Below, piece by piece: positions 33,811 to 46,400 of a stretch of 64,000 nt of DNA. Under the pieces are notes generated by a model, which was given only the letters and a program-made list of their open reading frames with translations, was not told the origin of the DNA and did not search any database. The stretch is from Nemertoderma westbladi. Taxonomy: Eukaryota; Xenacoelomorpha; Nemertodermatida; Nemertodermatidae. Made by a program: the position numbers and the translations under genes. Position 1 is the stretch's first letter. Each line of letters begins with the position of its first letter. The DNA lies in assembly GCA_032718475.1 (NCBI GenBank), contig JAUCBJ010007798.1, positions 36,081 to 100,080 on the forward strand, read 5' to 3'.

Positions 33811-36800
33811 GTGTCCCTACATTGTCTATCCTTGTGTCCCTACATTGTCTATCCTTGTGTCCCTACATTGTCTATCCTTGTGTCCCTACATTGTCTATCC
33901 TTGTGTCCCTACATTGTCTATCCTTGTGTCCCTACATTGTCTATCCTTGTGTCCCTACATTGTCTATCCTTGTGTCCCTACATTGTCTATCCATGTGTCC
34001 CTACATTGTCTATCCTTGTGTCCCTACATTGTCTATCCTTGTGTCCCTACATTGTCTATCCTTGTGTCCCTACATTGTCTATCCTTGTGTCCCTACATTG
34101 TCTATCCTTGTGTCCCTACATTGTCTATCCTTGTGTCCCTACATTGTCTATCCTTGTGTCCCTACATTGTCTATCCTTGTGTCCCTACATTGTCTATCCT
34201 TGTGTCCCTACATTGTCTATCCTTGTGTCCCTACATTGTCTATCCTTGTGTCCCTACATTGTCTATCCTTGTGTCCCTACATTGTCTATCCTTGTGTCCC
34301 TACATTGTCGATCCTTGTGTCCCTACATTGTCTATCCTTGTGTCCCTACATTGTCTATCCTTGTGTCCCTACATTGTCTATCCTTGTGTCCCTATATTGT
34401 CTATCCTTGTGTCCCTACATTTCTATCCTTGTGTCCCTACATTGTCTATCCTTGTGTCCCTACATTGTCTATCCTTGTGTCCCTACATTGTCTATCCTTG
34501 TGTCCCTACATTGTCTATCCTTGTGTCCCTACATTGTCTATCCTTGTGTCCCTACATTGTCTATCCTTGTGTCCCTACATTGTCTATCCTTGTGTCCCTA
34601 CATTGTCTATCCTTGTGTCCCTACATTGTCTATCCTTGTGTCCCTACATTGTCTATCCTTGTGTCCCTACATTGTCTATCCTTGTGTCCCTACATTGTCT
34701 ATCCTTGTGTCCCTACATTGTCTATCCTTGTGTCCCTACATTGTCTATCCTTGTGTCCCTACATTGTCTATCCTTGTGTCCCTACATTGTCTATCCTTGT
34801 GTCCCTACATTGTCTATCCTTGTGTCCCTACATTGTCTATCCTTGTGTCCCTACATTGTCTATCCTTGTGTCCCTACATTGTCTATCCTTGTGTCCCTAC
34901 ATTGTCTATCCTTGTGTCCCTACATTGTCTATCCTTGTGTCCCTACATTGCCTATCCTTGTGTCCCTACATTGTCGATCCTTGTGTCCCTACATTGTCTA
35001 TCCTTGTGTCCCTACATTGTCTATCCTTGTATCCCTACATTGTCTATCCTTGTGTCCCTACATTGTCTATCCTTGTGTCCCTACATTGTCTATCCTTGTG
35101 TCCCTACATTGTCTATCCTTGTGTCCCTACATTGTCTATCCTTGTGTCCCTACATTGTCTATCCTTGTGTCCCTACATTGTCTATCCTTGTGTCCCTACA
35201 TTGTCTATCCTTGTGTCCCTACATTGTCTATCCTTGTGTCCCTACATTGTCTATCCTTGTGTCCCTACATTGTCTATCCTTGTGTCCCTACATTGTCTAT
35301 CCTTGTGTCCCTACATTGTCTATCCTTGTGTCCCTACATTGTCTATCCTTGTGTCCCTACATTGTCTATCCTTGTGTCCCTACATTGTCTGTCCTTGTGT
35401 CCCTACATTGTCTATCCTTGTGTCCCTACATTGTCTATCCTTGTGTCCCTACATTGTCTATCCTTGTGTCCCTACATTGTCTATCCTTGTGTCCCTACAT
35501 TGCCTATCCTTGTGTCCCTACATTGTCGATCCTTGTGTCCCTACATTGTCTATCCTTGTGTCCCTACATTGTCTATCCTTGTATCCCTACATTGTCTATC
35601 CTTGTGTCCCTACATTGTCTATTCTTGTGTCCCTACATTGTCGATCCTTGTGTCCCTACATTGTCTATCCTTGTGTCCCTACATTGTCTATCCTTGTGTC
35701 CCTACATTGTCTATCCTTGTGTCCCTACATTGTCTATCCTTGTGTCCCTACATTGTCTATCCTTGTGTCCCTACATTGTCTATCCTTGTGTCCCTACATT
35801 GTCTATCCTTGTGTCCCTACATTGTCTATCCTTGTGTCCCTACATTGTCTATCCTTGTGTCCCTACATTGTCTATCCTTGTGTCCCTACATTGTCTATCC
35901 TTGTGTTCCTACATTGTCTATCCTTGTGTCCCTACATTGTCTATCCATGTGTCCCTACATTGTCTATCCTTGTGTCCCTACATTGTCTATCCTTGTGTCC
36001 CTACATTGTCTATCCTTGTGTCCCTACATTGTCTATCCTTGTGTCCCTACATTGTCTATCCTTGTGTCCCTACATTGTCTATCCTTGTGTCCCTACATTG
36101 TCTATCCTTGTGTCCCTACATTGTCTATCCTTGTGTCCCTACATTGTCTATCCTTGTGTCCCTACATTGTCTATCCTTGTGTCCCTACATTGTCTATCCT
36201 TGTGTCCCTACATTGTCTATCCTTGTGTCCCTACATTGTCTATCCTTGTGTCCCTACATTGTCTATCCTTGTGTCCCTACATTGCCTATCCTTGTGTCCC
36301 TACATTGTCGATCCTTGTGTCCCTACATTGTCTATCCTTGTGTCCCTACATTGTCTATCCTTGTATCCCTACATTGTCTATCCTTGTGTCCCTACATTGT
36401 CTATCCTTGTGTCCCTACATTGTCTATCCTTGTGTCCCTACATTGTCTATCCTTGTGTCCCTACATTGTCTATCCTTGTGTCCCTACATTGTCTATCCTT
36501 GTGTCCCTACATTGTCTATCCTTGTGTCCCTACATTGTCTATCCTTGTGTCCCTACATTGTCTATCCTTGTGTCCCTACATTGTCTATCCTTGTGTCCCT
36601 ACATTGTCTATCCTTGTGTCCCTACATTGTCTATCCTTGTGTCCCTACATTGTCTATCCTTGTGTCCCTACATTGTCTATCCTTGTGTCCCTACATTGTC
36701 TATCCTTGTGTCCCTACATTGTCTGTCCTTGTGTCCCTACATTGTCTATCCTTGTGTCCCTACATTGTCTATCCTTGTGTCCCTACATTGTCTATCCTTG

Positions 36801-37948
36801 TGTCCCTACATTGTCTATCCTTGTGTCCCTACATTGCCTATCCTTGTGTCCCTACATTGTCGATCCTTGTGTCCCTACATTGTCTATCCTTGTGTCCCTA
36901 CATTGTCTATCCTTGTATCCCTACATTGTCTATCCTTGTGTCCCTACATTGTCTATTCTTGTGTCCCTACATTGTCGATCCTTGTGTCCCTACATTGTCT
37001 ATCCTTGTGTCCCTACATTGTCTATCCTTGTGTCCCTACATTGTCTATCCTTGTGTCCCTACATTGTCTATCCTTGTGTCCCTACATTGTCTATCCTTGT
37101 GTCCCTACATTGTCTATCCTTGTGTCCCTACATTGTCTATCCTTGTGTCCCTACATTGTCTATCCTTGTGTCCCTACATTGTCTATCCTTGTGTCCCTAC
37201 ATTGTCTATCCTTGTGTCCCTACATTGTCTATCCTTGTGTTCCTACATTGTCTATCCTTGTGTCCCTACATTGTCTATCCATGTGTCCCTACATTGTCTA
37301 TCCTTGTGTCCCTACATTGTCTATCCTTGTGTCCCTACATTGTCTATCCTTGTGTCCCTACATTGTCTATCCTTGTGTCCCTACATTGTCTATCCTTGTG
37401 TCCCTACATTGTCTATCCTTGTGTCCCTACATTGTCTATCCTTGTGTCCCTACATTGTCTATCCTTGTGTCCCTACATTGTCTATCCTTGTGTCCCTACA
37501 TTGTCTATCCTTGTGTCCCTACATTGTCTATCCTTGTGTCCCTACATTGTCTATCCTTGTGTCCCTACATTGTCTATCCTTGTGTCCCTACATTGTCTAT
37601 CCTTGTGTCCCTACATTGTCTATCCTTGTGTCCCTACATTGTCTATCCTTGTGTCCCTACATTGTCTATCCTTGTGTCCCTACATTGTCTATCCTTGTGT
37701 CCCTACATTGTCTATCCTTGTGTCCCTACATTGTCTATCCTTGTGTCCCTACATTGTCTATCCTTGTGTCCCTACATTGTCTATCCTTGTGTCCCTACAT
37801 TGTCTATCCTTGTGTCCCTACATTGTCTATCCTTGTGTCCCTACATTGTCTATCCTTGTGTCCCTACATTGTCTATCCTTGTGTCCCTACATTGTCTATC
37901 CTTGTGTCCCTACATTGTCTATCCTTGTGTCCCTACATTGTCTATCCT
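33811..37948. repeat. 23-bp satellite array, about 180 units
   Basis: A tandem array of a 23-bp unit containing ttgtgtccctac and attgtctatcc, nearly uniform with single-base variants. One 1-bp deletion occurs near 34422. Because 23 is not divisible by three and the unit lacks stops, all three plus-strand frames stay open for about 1400 codons with the cycle LSILVSLHC / LSLCPYIVYPCVPT. These frames are products of the repeat. There is no promoter or homology to suggest translation. Confidence 0.97.
34951..37618. repeat. Higher-order repeat: two 1334-bp (58-unit) blocks
   Basis: Rare variants recur exactly 1334 bp apart: gcc at 34951/36285 and 35503/36837, gta at 35031/36365 and 35583/36917, tctg at 35391/36725, att at 35623/36957, gttc at 35907/37241, cca at 35947/37281. 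Inside each block a gcc-gat-gta trio is repeated 552 bp (24 units) apart. The right boundary is set by period length, not by a marker. Confidence 0.9.
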
Positions 37949-38345
37949 CTCTTTCTTTATACATCTTTCTTTACCGAGAGATATATTTAATTTAATTAGT
38001 ACTGTAGTAGGGCCTACATTATCTACTTTTATGTTTCTCAATATTTTAGCCTTATATATTATTTTATTCGTTAGATTCTGTCTGGTGTTAGCACTTGATT
38101 GTAAATTATACAAAGTTTAGTTTTAAACCGACAGTAATACCTTAACTTAACTTATTACGTTGTAACCTTCTTATACGTGAGGACGTGGGATGGGTGGGCC
38201 AAAGCAACACTAGCTTTGCTATTGTGCGGACCCACCCACCCGAACCAGTACCAAGTGTAATCCGATCCATGAGGTTCTGGATTGATAGTTAACTGTAACT
38301 ATTCTTAAAAGTTTTATTGTAAAGTAAAATAAATTTCAATTCAAA
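37949..38345 (+). other. Possible CR1/L2-type LINE 3' end
   Basis: Contains a strong stem-loop (gggtgggc ... gacccaccc, 38190-38240) followed by gtaaaataaatttcaattc at 38325-38343, a tail style common to CR1/L2 LINEs. No coding remnant precedes it; the satellite does. Low certainty. Confidence 0.35.
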
Positions 38346-40645
38346 CCCTATTCCCATCCGCTGTCAATAGTTTTAATTATAATTGAAATATTGTTGTATT
38401 GAAATCTATCTCCTCAAATATTAACGACATATTTCATTCAGCTCAAAAATAACAATTTAAGACTATTTCACATTCATGAAATCAATTTGGTCGCCAGTTA
38501 TCAATGATAGGATAAAGTTGCCATGAAGAATTACCTGTGCTGTACTGTACCGGTATCTACAGTAGGCCTACAGTACAGGGCCTACAGTACCGGTATCTAG
38601 ATAGACGCAATACTCTGCGGAAAAAGTGTTGTAAATGTCTCATCCCCTAATCTCGGATTTCGTCTGCCTCAGTAGACACTGAAGTAGACTGCAGACAGCA
38701 GACATGTCTCTCTCTTAGAAATTACCTTCATTCAATCCCGTGGTGAAATTATTTACTACACCCACGATTCACAAATTCAATATAAATCGATTAATATTCA
38801 AAAAGTGATGCAAAAGAAATGCCAAATATTAATATCATTTAATGGCCCCATGTGAAGTAAGGATTCCTGGTTTGTGATTCACTAATTTTGCAGTTTGCCC
38901 TCTAGAGAAGCATAATGTTACCAGTTTTAACAACTCTACAGTAAACCCGCGGCTTAAACAATAAACGTGTGGATTGTTTCTGTCTGATAAACTGCAATGA
39001 TCGACTCTCTAACCACTGGACAACCTGAACCATATTATAGGGAATGGTTGTTATACAGAGTCGAAATCAATGAACATGAACACAGATTAAAGATTAATTT
39101 TTGTTCAAAATAATAATAACGGTTGTTGGAGCGTGTTTTACATCCATCCGGAACTCTTCAAGTATTTACGGTATAAGTATAGGAATAGGAGACCTTTGGG
39201 GCGACAGTAATTGAGTTATATAGTAGTATAATAGTTCATGTAGTGATGGCGTATTCCGCGTATTAATGTTTTCCCTCACTACCACCTGCATGCGAGCCTT
39301 AATAAAGTAATATTGGCTACACCCAGCACTCACAGCCATACAGCTGCAATTAATTAATGCACGTCAAAAAAATTCAGTAAAAGCTGCCGTCTAAACATCA
39401 AAAGAAGAGAAAAGAATCGCACTCTATGGAAATGCGAACGAAAATTCCTGACAGCAGCGAACATGTGTAATTCTGCAATTTATTCGGCATTGTGTTGTGA
39501 TGAATGCACTGTGTATGAATTACCTACCCGCCCACCCAGTAATAATCAAATGGAGAGGAAACTGCATGTGGACATTGCAAACCTAACTAATTTCGTTATT
39601 CTTTGGAAAACTACAACTCGTATATTATATTCCAACCCATTCAAATTGCACCATGTCAGAAGCCAAAACAATCTACATAGAACATCAATTTAACAATTTG
39701 AAAGTGAAAATAAAAAAAATGTGACTAGGCCTTACTGCCTAACGCAAATCAAAAATATGCTTTCGAAACTATTTCTAAGCTGAATTGCATGCGATATTAT
39801 GAAAATTTGAGGGCACTTCGAGGGGGGGGGGGGGGGGGGCTGCATCCATCTCAGCAGGTACATAAATTTTATAACCAGAGTTTCCATTACTTATACTGTA
39901 CTTTTAGATTTATGTAGGCCTAGATTTTATATTAATGTAAATCACAATAACCTTCATAATACAACAAACTACAGTACTATCCACGATTTATAACGTTACA
40001 TCAATGCGTTTTTCATCGTACGACCCGCAAGGACCGTAGAACAATACTTGTTGCCGTTGTAGTGGATGAGATGGCCGTGCTGATTGCAGGAAGCTACTTA
40101 ATTCCATATTATGACCGGTACATATCGAATAACATAATTAATATACTTCGAGAGAATAGATACGAGGTTATGGTAAATCACTCATTGTGCTGTAGTTCAG
40201 TAGATAGCATCCCCATCACCAAGCGTTGAATGAGCTCCTTACAAGATTAGTCCCGGTTTTGCGAACAACCCACTTAAAATTGTAAATGAGTAAGGCAAAA
40301 ATCTATTTATTTTTTCGTACTATTTAATTCGCGCTAACAATTTTTAACCAAAAGGGTACAAAGTAATATTTGAAAAGATAATAAACTCTACCCTGTTTTA
40401 TATATACTGTACAGTATGTTCATTCTTAATTTCTTAAAGTAGTAAATATTTTCCGATATAAACCAGATTTTCATGGCCTGAGATTTTTTTCTATTTATAC
40501 TGGTCCCCTATTTACTAAAACCTGGACCTTGAATGAATAAAAAAAATAATTATGTACAACAAAATAGTTATTTATAACTGTTTTTTTTAAGTGGACGAAT
40601 CAAACATGTGATATTTAATTACTTATTACAGGAATAGCTAGTGAG
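38346..40645. other. No gene recognised
   Basis: 2.3 kb of AT-rich DNA with a poly-G run at about 39822-39839 and repeated gtaccggtatct/taggcctacagta words near 38550-38595. Short open frames (76 codons at 39463) lack any domain. Nothing else is supported. Confidence 0.5.
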
Positions 40646-41271
40646 CATGCTACTAAAATCGGCCTGCTGCATTGAAATTGCACATTGAGATGCTATGCCA
40701 GTTTAACAAAAACATTTTTGTCTCAACCATGCAATCCACAATTGGCAAGCCCAATTCAGCGTGCATTAAGAATGCTCTGTCGGCTTATCAACAAAGTTGC
40801 ACCGCCCCAACTCTCTATCCCTCATGACTTGCGCGAGATTATCCGCATCTTCAAGGCCAGTGTCCTTTAAGATGCGTCTCACGAAATTCATGGGCTGTCC
40901 ACCATGCTTATATTCTCCATGGGGCTGCCAAAGCACAAGATTCTGCACAGGCTGATCTTCACGGCGAAAGCAATGTCCTACAAAGCGGAGGCGGCTATGC
41001 TCTTGTGTCAAGCTTGGGGGAACCAATGAGACACCTCCAATGTTATATAGTGTCTGGTTGGAGATGTATGCATTGTACTTGACACAATGAACCCGGCGTA
41101 GCATTCTTATGAATGTGCCATACAGAGATTTGGTGTCCTCAGCAGTTAGAGCCTATAGTATGGACTCCCATAGAGTACTGGAACTACTGCTGCTCTAAAT
41201 AATCTGACCTTAAGTTTCCGATGTATTCTGTGTGACTTCCAAATCCTAGAAAGCCCATTGAATGATGCCCA
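40646..41271 (-). mobile_element. LINE A copy 5, diverged 3' fragment
   Basis: The C-terminal coding block (MLRRVHCVKYNAYISNQTLY ... RFVGHCFRREDQPV) is open from 41104 to 40766 on the minus strand, then decays upstream past 41250. The 3' end is partly duplicated: catgctactaaaatcgg to gctatgccagtttaac (40645-40713) precedes a second version starting at agaatgctctgtcgg (40770). It differs from the other A copies more than they differ from each other, so it is an older subfamily. Confidence 0.8.
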
Positions 41272-41345
41272 TGCCACCATAACTGAATGGTTAGAGCGTC
41301 AGACTTCCAACCCTGAGGTCATCAGTTCGATCCCACCTCGACGAC
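41272..41345 (+). repeat. tRNA-derived SINE head
   Basis: taactgaatggttagagcg (A-box-like) and agttcgatccc (B-box-like) are spaced about 40 bp apart, with cttccaa between, as in tRNA-derived SINEs. The arms do not pair as a functional tRNA. It abuts the broken 5' side of LINE A copy 5. Confidence 0.6.
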
Positions 41346-41503
41346 ACTGTCGACTTTGCAAAAACTGTGCCCAACAAAAAGTTATAATGTGTATCAATCA
41401 GCAAGTGTCAATCCATTCCATTGACAACCGGTACTGGAAATCAACAGGAGAAAAGCCTCTATTTGGACAAAATTGGGAAAACGTGTTTGCATGTGATCTA
41501 CAT

Positions 41504-42023
41504 CAGGCCCGCAAGAGATGCAAGATGCAAAATCCCCGATGTTATATTTTATGCATCTTGCTTCTTGAATTGTAGAATGCATGGTAGACTATGGGAGGCC
41601 CTATGGGACTATGGGACACTAGAGATGCAAGATGCATGATAAGTTCTTTGAAATATACATTAAGAAAGGGAGAATTAGGGACAAGGGTGCACCAAATGTA
41701 CCAATGGAAATTTCTGAGGATCATCTCACAGTTGATCAAATATCTTTACCATACCGCCAGCTACAGGTCTCTTCTTGTTATTTATTGGATGTATCCAATG
41801 CTCTCGTGAAATGAGTTTAGTTTGTTCCCATAACATATATATGCCGAAACAGTTTCAATAACTTCATCATCGCTGTCATCCATTGAACATTCAATGATAT
41901 GTGGATGGTCAGGAAAAAAATATAATTGGAATAAAATTTAAAAGTAATAAATAAATAACATAAAAGCTATCAATATATAAAATAAAATACGATGCATCTT
42001 GCATCTGTGTGTGGCGGGCCTAA
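41504..42023. mobile_element. MITE candidate with gatgcaagatgca ends
   Basis: Left end caggcccgcaagagatgcaa; right end read in reverse taggcccgccacacacagat then gcaagatgcat. The shared parts are aggcccgc and agatgcaagatgca. About 520 bp with no transposase. The words gatgcaagatgcatgat (41627) and atgcatcttgcatct (41991) add internal palindromes. The target-site duplication is unclear; the ends look hAT-like (YAGGCCCG), a guess. Confidence 0.5.
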
Positions 42024-42720
42024 TCATACAATCACCTTGTTAATTATATCTTAAAGATTCAAAAAAGGAATGAATATTAAATATTAATATTAAGATGCTT
42101 GAGAATTCAGAATAAAATAAATCTCGTTGATTATCATCTGTATGAGGCCCCCTAGCTAAGTTAGTCTACAAAACATTCTACCTAATTGGCAATTATTTAA
42201 GTTGTGTGACTACTGGACTTCAAGACTTCGATAACAAGGTCTAGACGCATACTGCCCCCCCCCCCCCCCCCCCCCGGAATATTGAGGCATTATGATTAAG
42301 AATATGACGTCACATCTATATGGATCATATTATTGAAGCAGACGATTTTGTGTTGACTATTCTTTCCTACCAATTAATCCTCAAACCACCCGACTTGTGA
42401 TTTTAGTCCTGAATAGGGGAACCTGGTCTGAAATGTGTTTATTGGAATTGGGTATCAGTAGTATGAACGTGAGTGGTTCTGGTTGTGATTCATAATGTGT
42501 AGTATCTAATATCAAAACAGGTAGGATCAGTCATGCGCAAAAAGTAATGATCCATGGTTGTAGCCCATTGTAATCGAAATGACAGCTTGCCAAGGCTAGA
42601 GATGAGGACCTAATGAAATAGCTCCTCTCCTTTAGTTTCCAGTTTTAGTAATTTAAGTACTGTAAGTACTAGGTGCGAGTGAGTATTAACCATCCATATA
42701 CAACTTGCTTTAATACTTAT
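42024..42720. other. No gene recognised; poly-C run
   Basis: AT-rich, with a 20-bp C run at about 42256-42275. No family-like ORFs. Confidence 0.5.
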
Positions 42721-42724
42721 ACTA

Positions 42725-43063
42725 CTAATAGGTCGAGCGAACTCGGACAGTGGAAATGAGATCCTTCCAGGCTTCCCGATTCTCCATAGTTGTCGCTATT
42801 TCGTTTCTCCCAAGTTCAGTATCCCTTTCAAGTTGATCTATATATGTTATGGCAGGTCGTCCACGACTACGCTTTCCATGAGATGGTTGCCAGAGAAGTA
42901 GATCTGGTATGACCTCGTCTTTACTTCGCCAGCAGTGCCCACTGAATCTTAATCTGCGTTCACGGAGGGTGGTTGCTACAGGTGGTATTGTACCATAAAG
43001 CTCGGCGTTTGTCATGTGTTGTCTCCAGCTGATGTTTAGGGCTGCCCTTAGTAGTCTTGTGTA
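42725..43063 (-). pseudogene. LINE B copy 2, C-terminal end
   Basis: TNAELYGTIPPVATTLRERR, RLRFSGHCWRSKDEV, HGKRSRGRPAITY and the end TVRVRST with the stop just before the tail. The RLRFxGHC block matches the C-terminus of family A, showing that A and B are related. It was separated from its RT by the inner B insertion. Confidence 0.83.
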
Positions 43064-43496
43064 CTACTACTAGGTCGAGCGAACTCGGACAGTGGAAATG
43101 AGATCCTTCCAGGCTTCCCGATTCTCCATAGTTTTTGCAATTTCGTTTCTCCTGAGTTCAGTATCCCTTTCAAGTTGATCTATATATGTTATGGCCGGTC
43201 GTCCACGACTACGCTTTCCATGAGTTGGTTGCCAGAAAAGTAGATCTGGTATGACCTCGTCTTTACTTCGCCAGCAGTGCCCACTGAATCTTAATCTGCG
43301 TTCACGGAGGGTGGTTGATACAGGTGGTATTGTACCATAAAACTCGGCGTTTGTCATGTGTTGTCTCCATCTGATGTTTAGGGCTGCCCTTAGTAGTCTT
43401 GTGTAGCAACCATCAATTCGTTGTTCAAGTGATTTAGTCAGTGTCTCACCACCATATAAAAATACACTTTCCACTGTGGCTCGAAAGAACTTTTCG

Positions 43497-46400
43497 GTCA
43501 GGTCAGGTATTCTAGGTCATTGATCAAGAAAACTTGCCACCTCCATGCAGCATAAAGGAGGTGCCACCTGTAGCTGCATAGACCCTCTTACTAGGACAAA
43601 TCTGGTCCTGTAACTAGGACCCCCTTCGTTCTGGGATAAGGACGCCCTTGGTCCTGGATTAAGGACCCATATACTTGGCTGCAGGGGTATATGGCCTGAC
43701 CAGGCAGATGGTGATCTACCAATGGCTGGTCAGGAGTAGAGTGTTCTCATGTCCACTCTGAGAGCACTTCACTGCGACCTGCACCTGGCAGCAAGGGTAC
43801 AGGGCATGACCCAGCAGATGAGCTGCAACAGCCAATGGTGGGTCATGTGCGCCAGAGTAGATATGGGTGATGGGCCTCATATCTGACCCCATTGCGACAC
43901 CCACCCTGTGGAATGGCAAACCAGGGTGTGGTATTTGCCCCGAGAGCTGACTCGGCAAAAAAGTACCCCCCAACCCCCACTATGGATTACATTAGCAATG
44001 CGGAGGTCCGGCCACTAGAGGCCAGTGGAATTACCGGACACAATTGGCCTAACAGGCGTCAGTTAACTCCTGACTGGCTGCCTGTCTCACCCCCTACTGG
44101 AGAGAGAGCAGCCAACAATTCTTTGAGTCCCTTTCCTGATGACCTTTCTGACCCAAACCCTGGGTCACCAGGGAGGCCAGATTGTGATGGGGAGAGGGAT
44201 TCTGGAGTTGGAGGCTACTCTCATGTTCCACCCCGACCAACAAAGCCATTGGTGAATCTGAGGCAAGTCACTAGACTAGCCTCAGTAAACACCCTAACAC
44301 TCGGGTCCCGAATGCGACAAGGTGAGCTGACTGCCTTGGCAGATAAGCCTTCTCTTAGTGCAGTGGGTGTTCAAGAGCACCGAATGCAGACTGGACAGAC
44401 TGATGAGGTTCTGATTAAGGACATGGGGGGCGGTTGGCGACTCGCCCTCGCGTCAGCAGATGATAGTGGCAATGGTGGAATTGGTCTATTGATGAATCCA
44501 ACTGCACATGCAGCATTGGACAAAATAGACCAAATCTCTAAACGCATCATCCGTTGCCACTTCTCATGTTCTGGAAGACTGGCTAAGAAGTTTCCTAAGG
44601 TGGTTCTGATTGTGTGCTACTCTCCAACTAGTGTTGCCCCTGTAGAGGAGGTGGAAAATTTCTACCACAATCTACAAGCAGCTACTGATGGAGTGGATCA
44701 GCATGCATTCTTAACATTTCCTGGGAGACTTTAATGCAAGTCTGCATCAATCACCTACATCGCCCTGGGTCTATAGCAATAGTGTTAACCGAAATTCTGT
44801 CCATCTTCAGGATTTTATCTCTGGAAATGGATTGTTTTCGGCTGGAACCCAGTTCAAGAAGCGAACTGGAAAGCTATGGTCTCATAGTGGACCCAGTGGT
44901 CACAAGTCCCAGATAGACCATATTCTGTTTCGTAGGAAATACAGGCGCTCTATACAAGACTGTAATGCATTTACACTTCGACCCTTCTCCAGTGATCACC
45001 GCATTATTGTGGCCAAGGTAAGACTTAGTCTGCGTGCTAGCAGAACAACGAAATCTGCCTTGCCGCGGCATGACTGGTCCTCTCTGTTGCAACAGCCAAG
45101 TGTGAGATCCAGCTTCACATTACAGCTGAGCAACAGGTATGAGGCTCTTGCCTCTGAGGCGGCAGATCACTGTGAGGGCTATACTGCCTTTACAGAAGCA
45201 GTTAAGTTAGCAGCTGCAGAAACAGTTCCTGTAGACCCTCGAAACAGGAAAAGGGCCCCCTGGACTGACAACAAAATTCAGAAGTGCCGAAATGACCTTC
45301 ATAAGGCGCAGAAAGAGTCCCGACTCAAACAGACTACAGCGGCAAGGAATGCAGTTAAGGCTGCATCTAGGTCCCTGAACAGACAGTACTCTGTTAATCT
45401 ACAGGAGCTAATAAACCAACAGGTTGATGCCATCAATGATGCTGACGACAGCAGGCAATCATCCCAGGCATGGAAATCGATCAATTTCCTTACTGGGCGG
45501 AAAAGCCAACCAACCACCAAGGTTAAGGCTGAATCTCCAGCCGATCGCCTCAATGGTTGGAAAGCCCACTTTGAAAAGCTCCTCAATAATGACAGGGTAT
45601 TGCCTGATAACTTTATAGAAGTAAAAGTGTCTGAGTCTGTACTCCCAGATATTCCCATTGGCGATATCTCCTTTGCAGAAGTGAAGGCTGCTGCAAAGAG
45701 CACTAAGACCAATCGTGCCAGTGGAGCAGATGGTGTTCCCCCTGAGGTCTTTAAAATACCTGAGTGTTTAAAGCTCATCTATCCCATCATAGTAGACATG
45801 TACCGAACAACAAGAGTTCCACAAGAAATTAAAACAAATAAGTTGGTGCCAGTTCCCAAGAAGGGCAACCTATCACTCTATGGTTCCTTTCAGGGAATCT
45901 CATTGATCTCGATTGCTGCAAAGCTATACAATAGGATTCTATTAAATCGCATCAGGGATCCCATTGAGAGACTGCTCCGTGGAAATCAGAATGGGTTCCG
46001 TAAAGGTCGTGGGACCATGGAGCCCATTTTGGCACTTAGAAGGATAATTGAAGAATTATCAAAAAAGAAAGACAGGCATCTGGCTGTTATCTTTGTTGAC
46101 TTCTTCAAGGCCTTTGATTCAGTCTCTCGCTCACGTATGTTCAGCATACTTTCATTATATGGGATTCCTGATGAAATTATTGCAGCAATCAGATCAGTAT
46201 ACGATGGTTCGACAACATTTGTGTCTACTGTTGACGGTGACACAGAACCATTTGAAGTGTTATGGGGCATCCTCCAAGGAGACACACTTGCACCATTCTT
46301 GTTCATTATTGTGGTTGACTATGTTCTACGCATGTCCTTAGATCATCATAATGATGATGGGGTGATGATAACTCCACCTACTGGCTCCAGAAGTCGAGGA

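Noticed and set aside
33799-38120. Three overlapping proteins of about 1400 residues
   Set aside because: They are the three frames of one 23-bp satellite without stops, with no start context, domain or non-repeat coding sequence.
41272-41345. Functional tRNA gene
   Set aside because: Arms do not pair and the sequence continues as repeat-like DNA; a SINE head.
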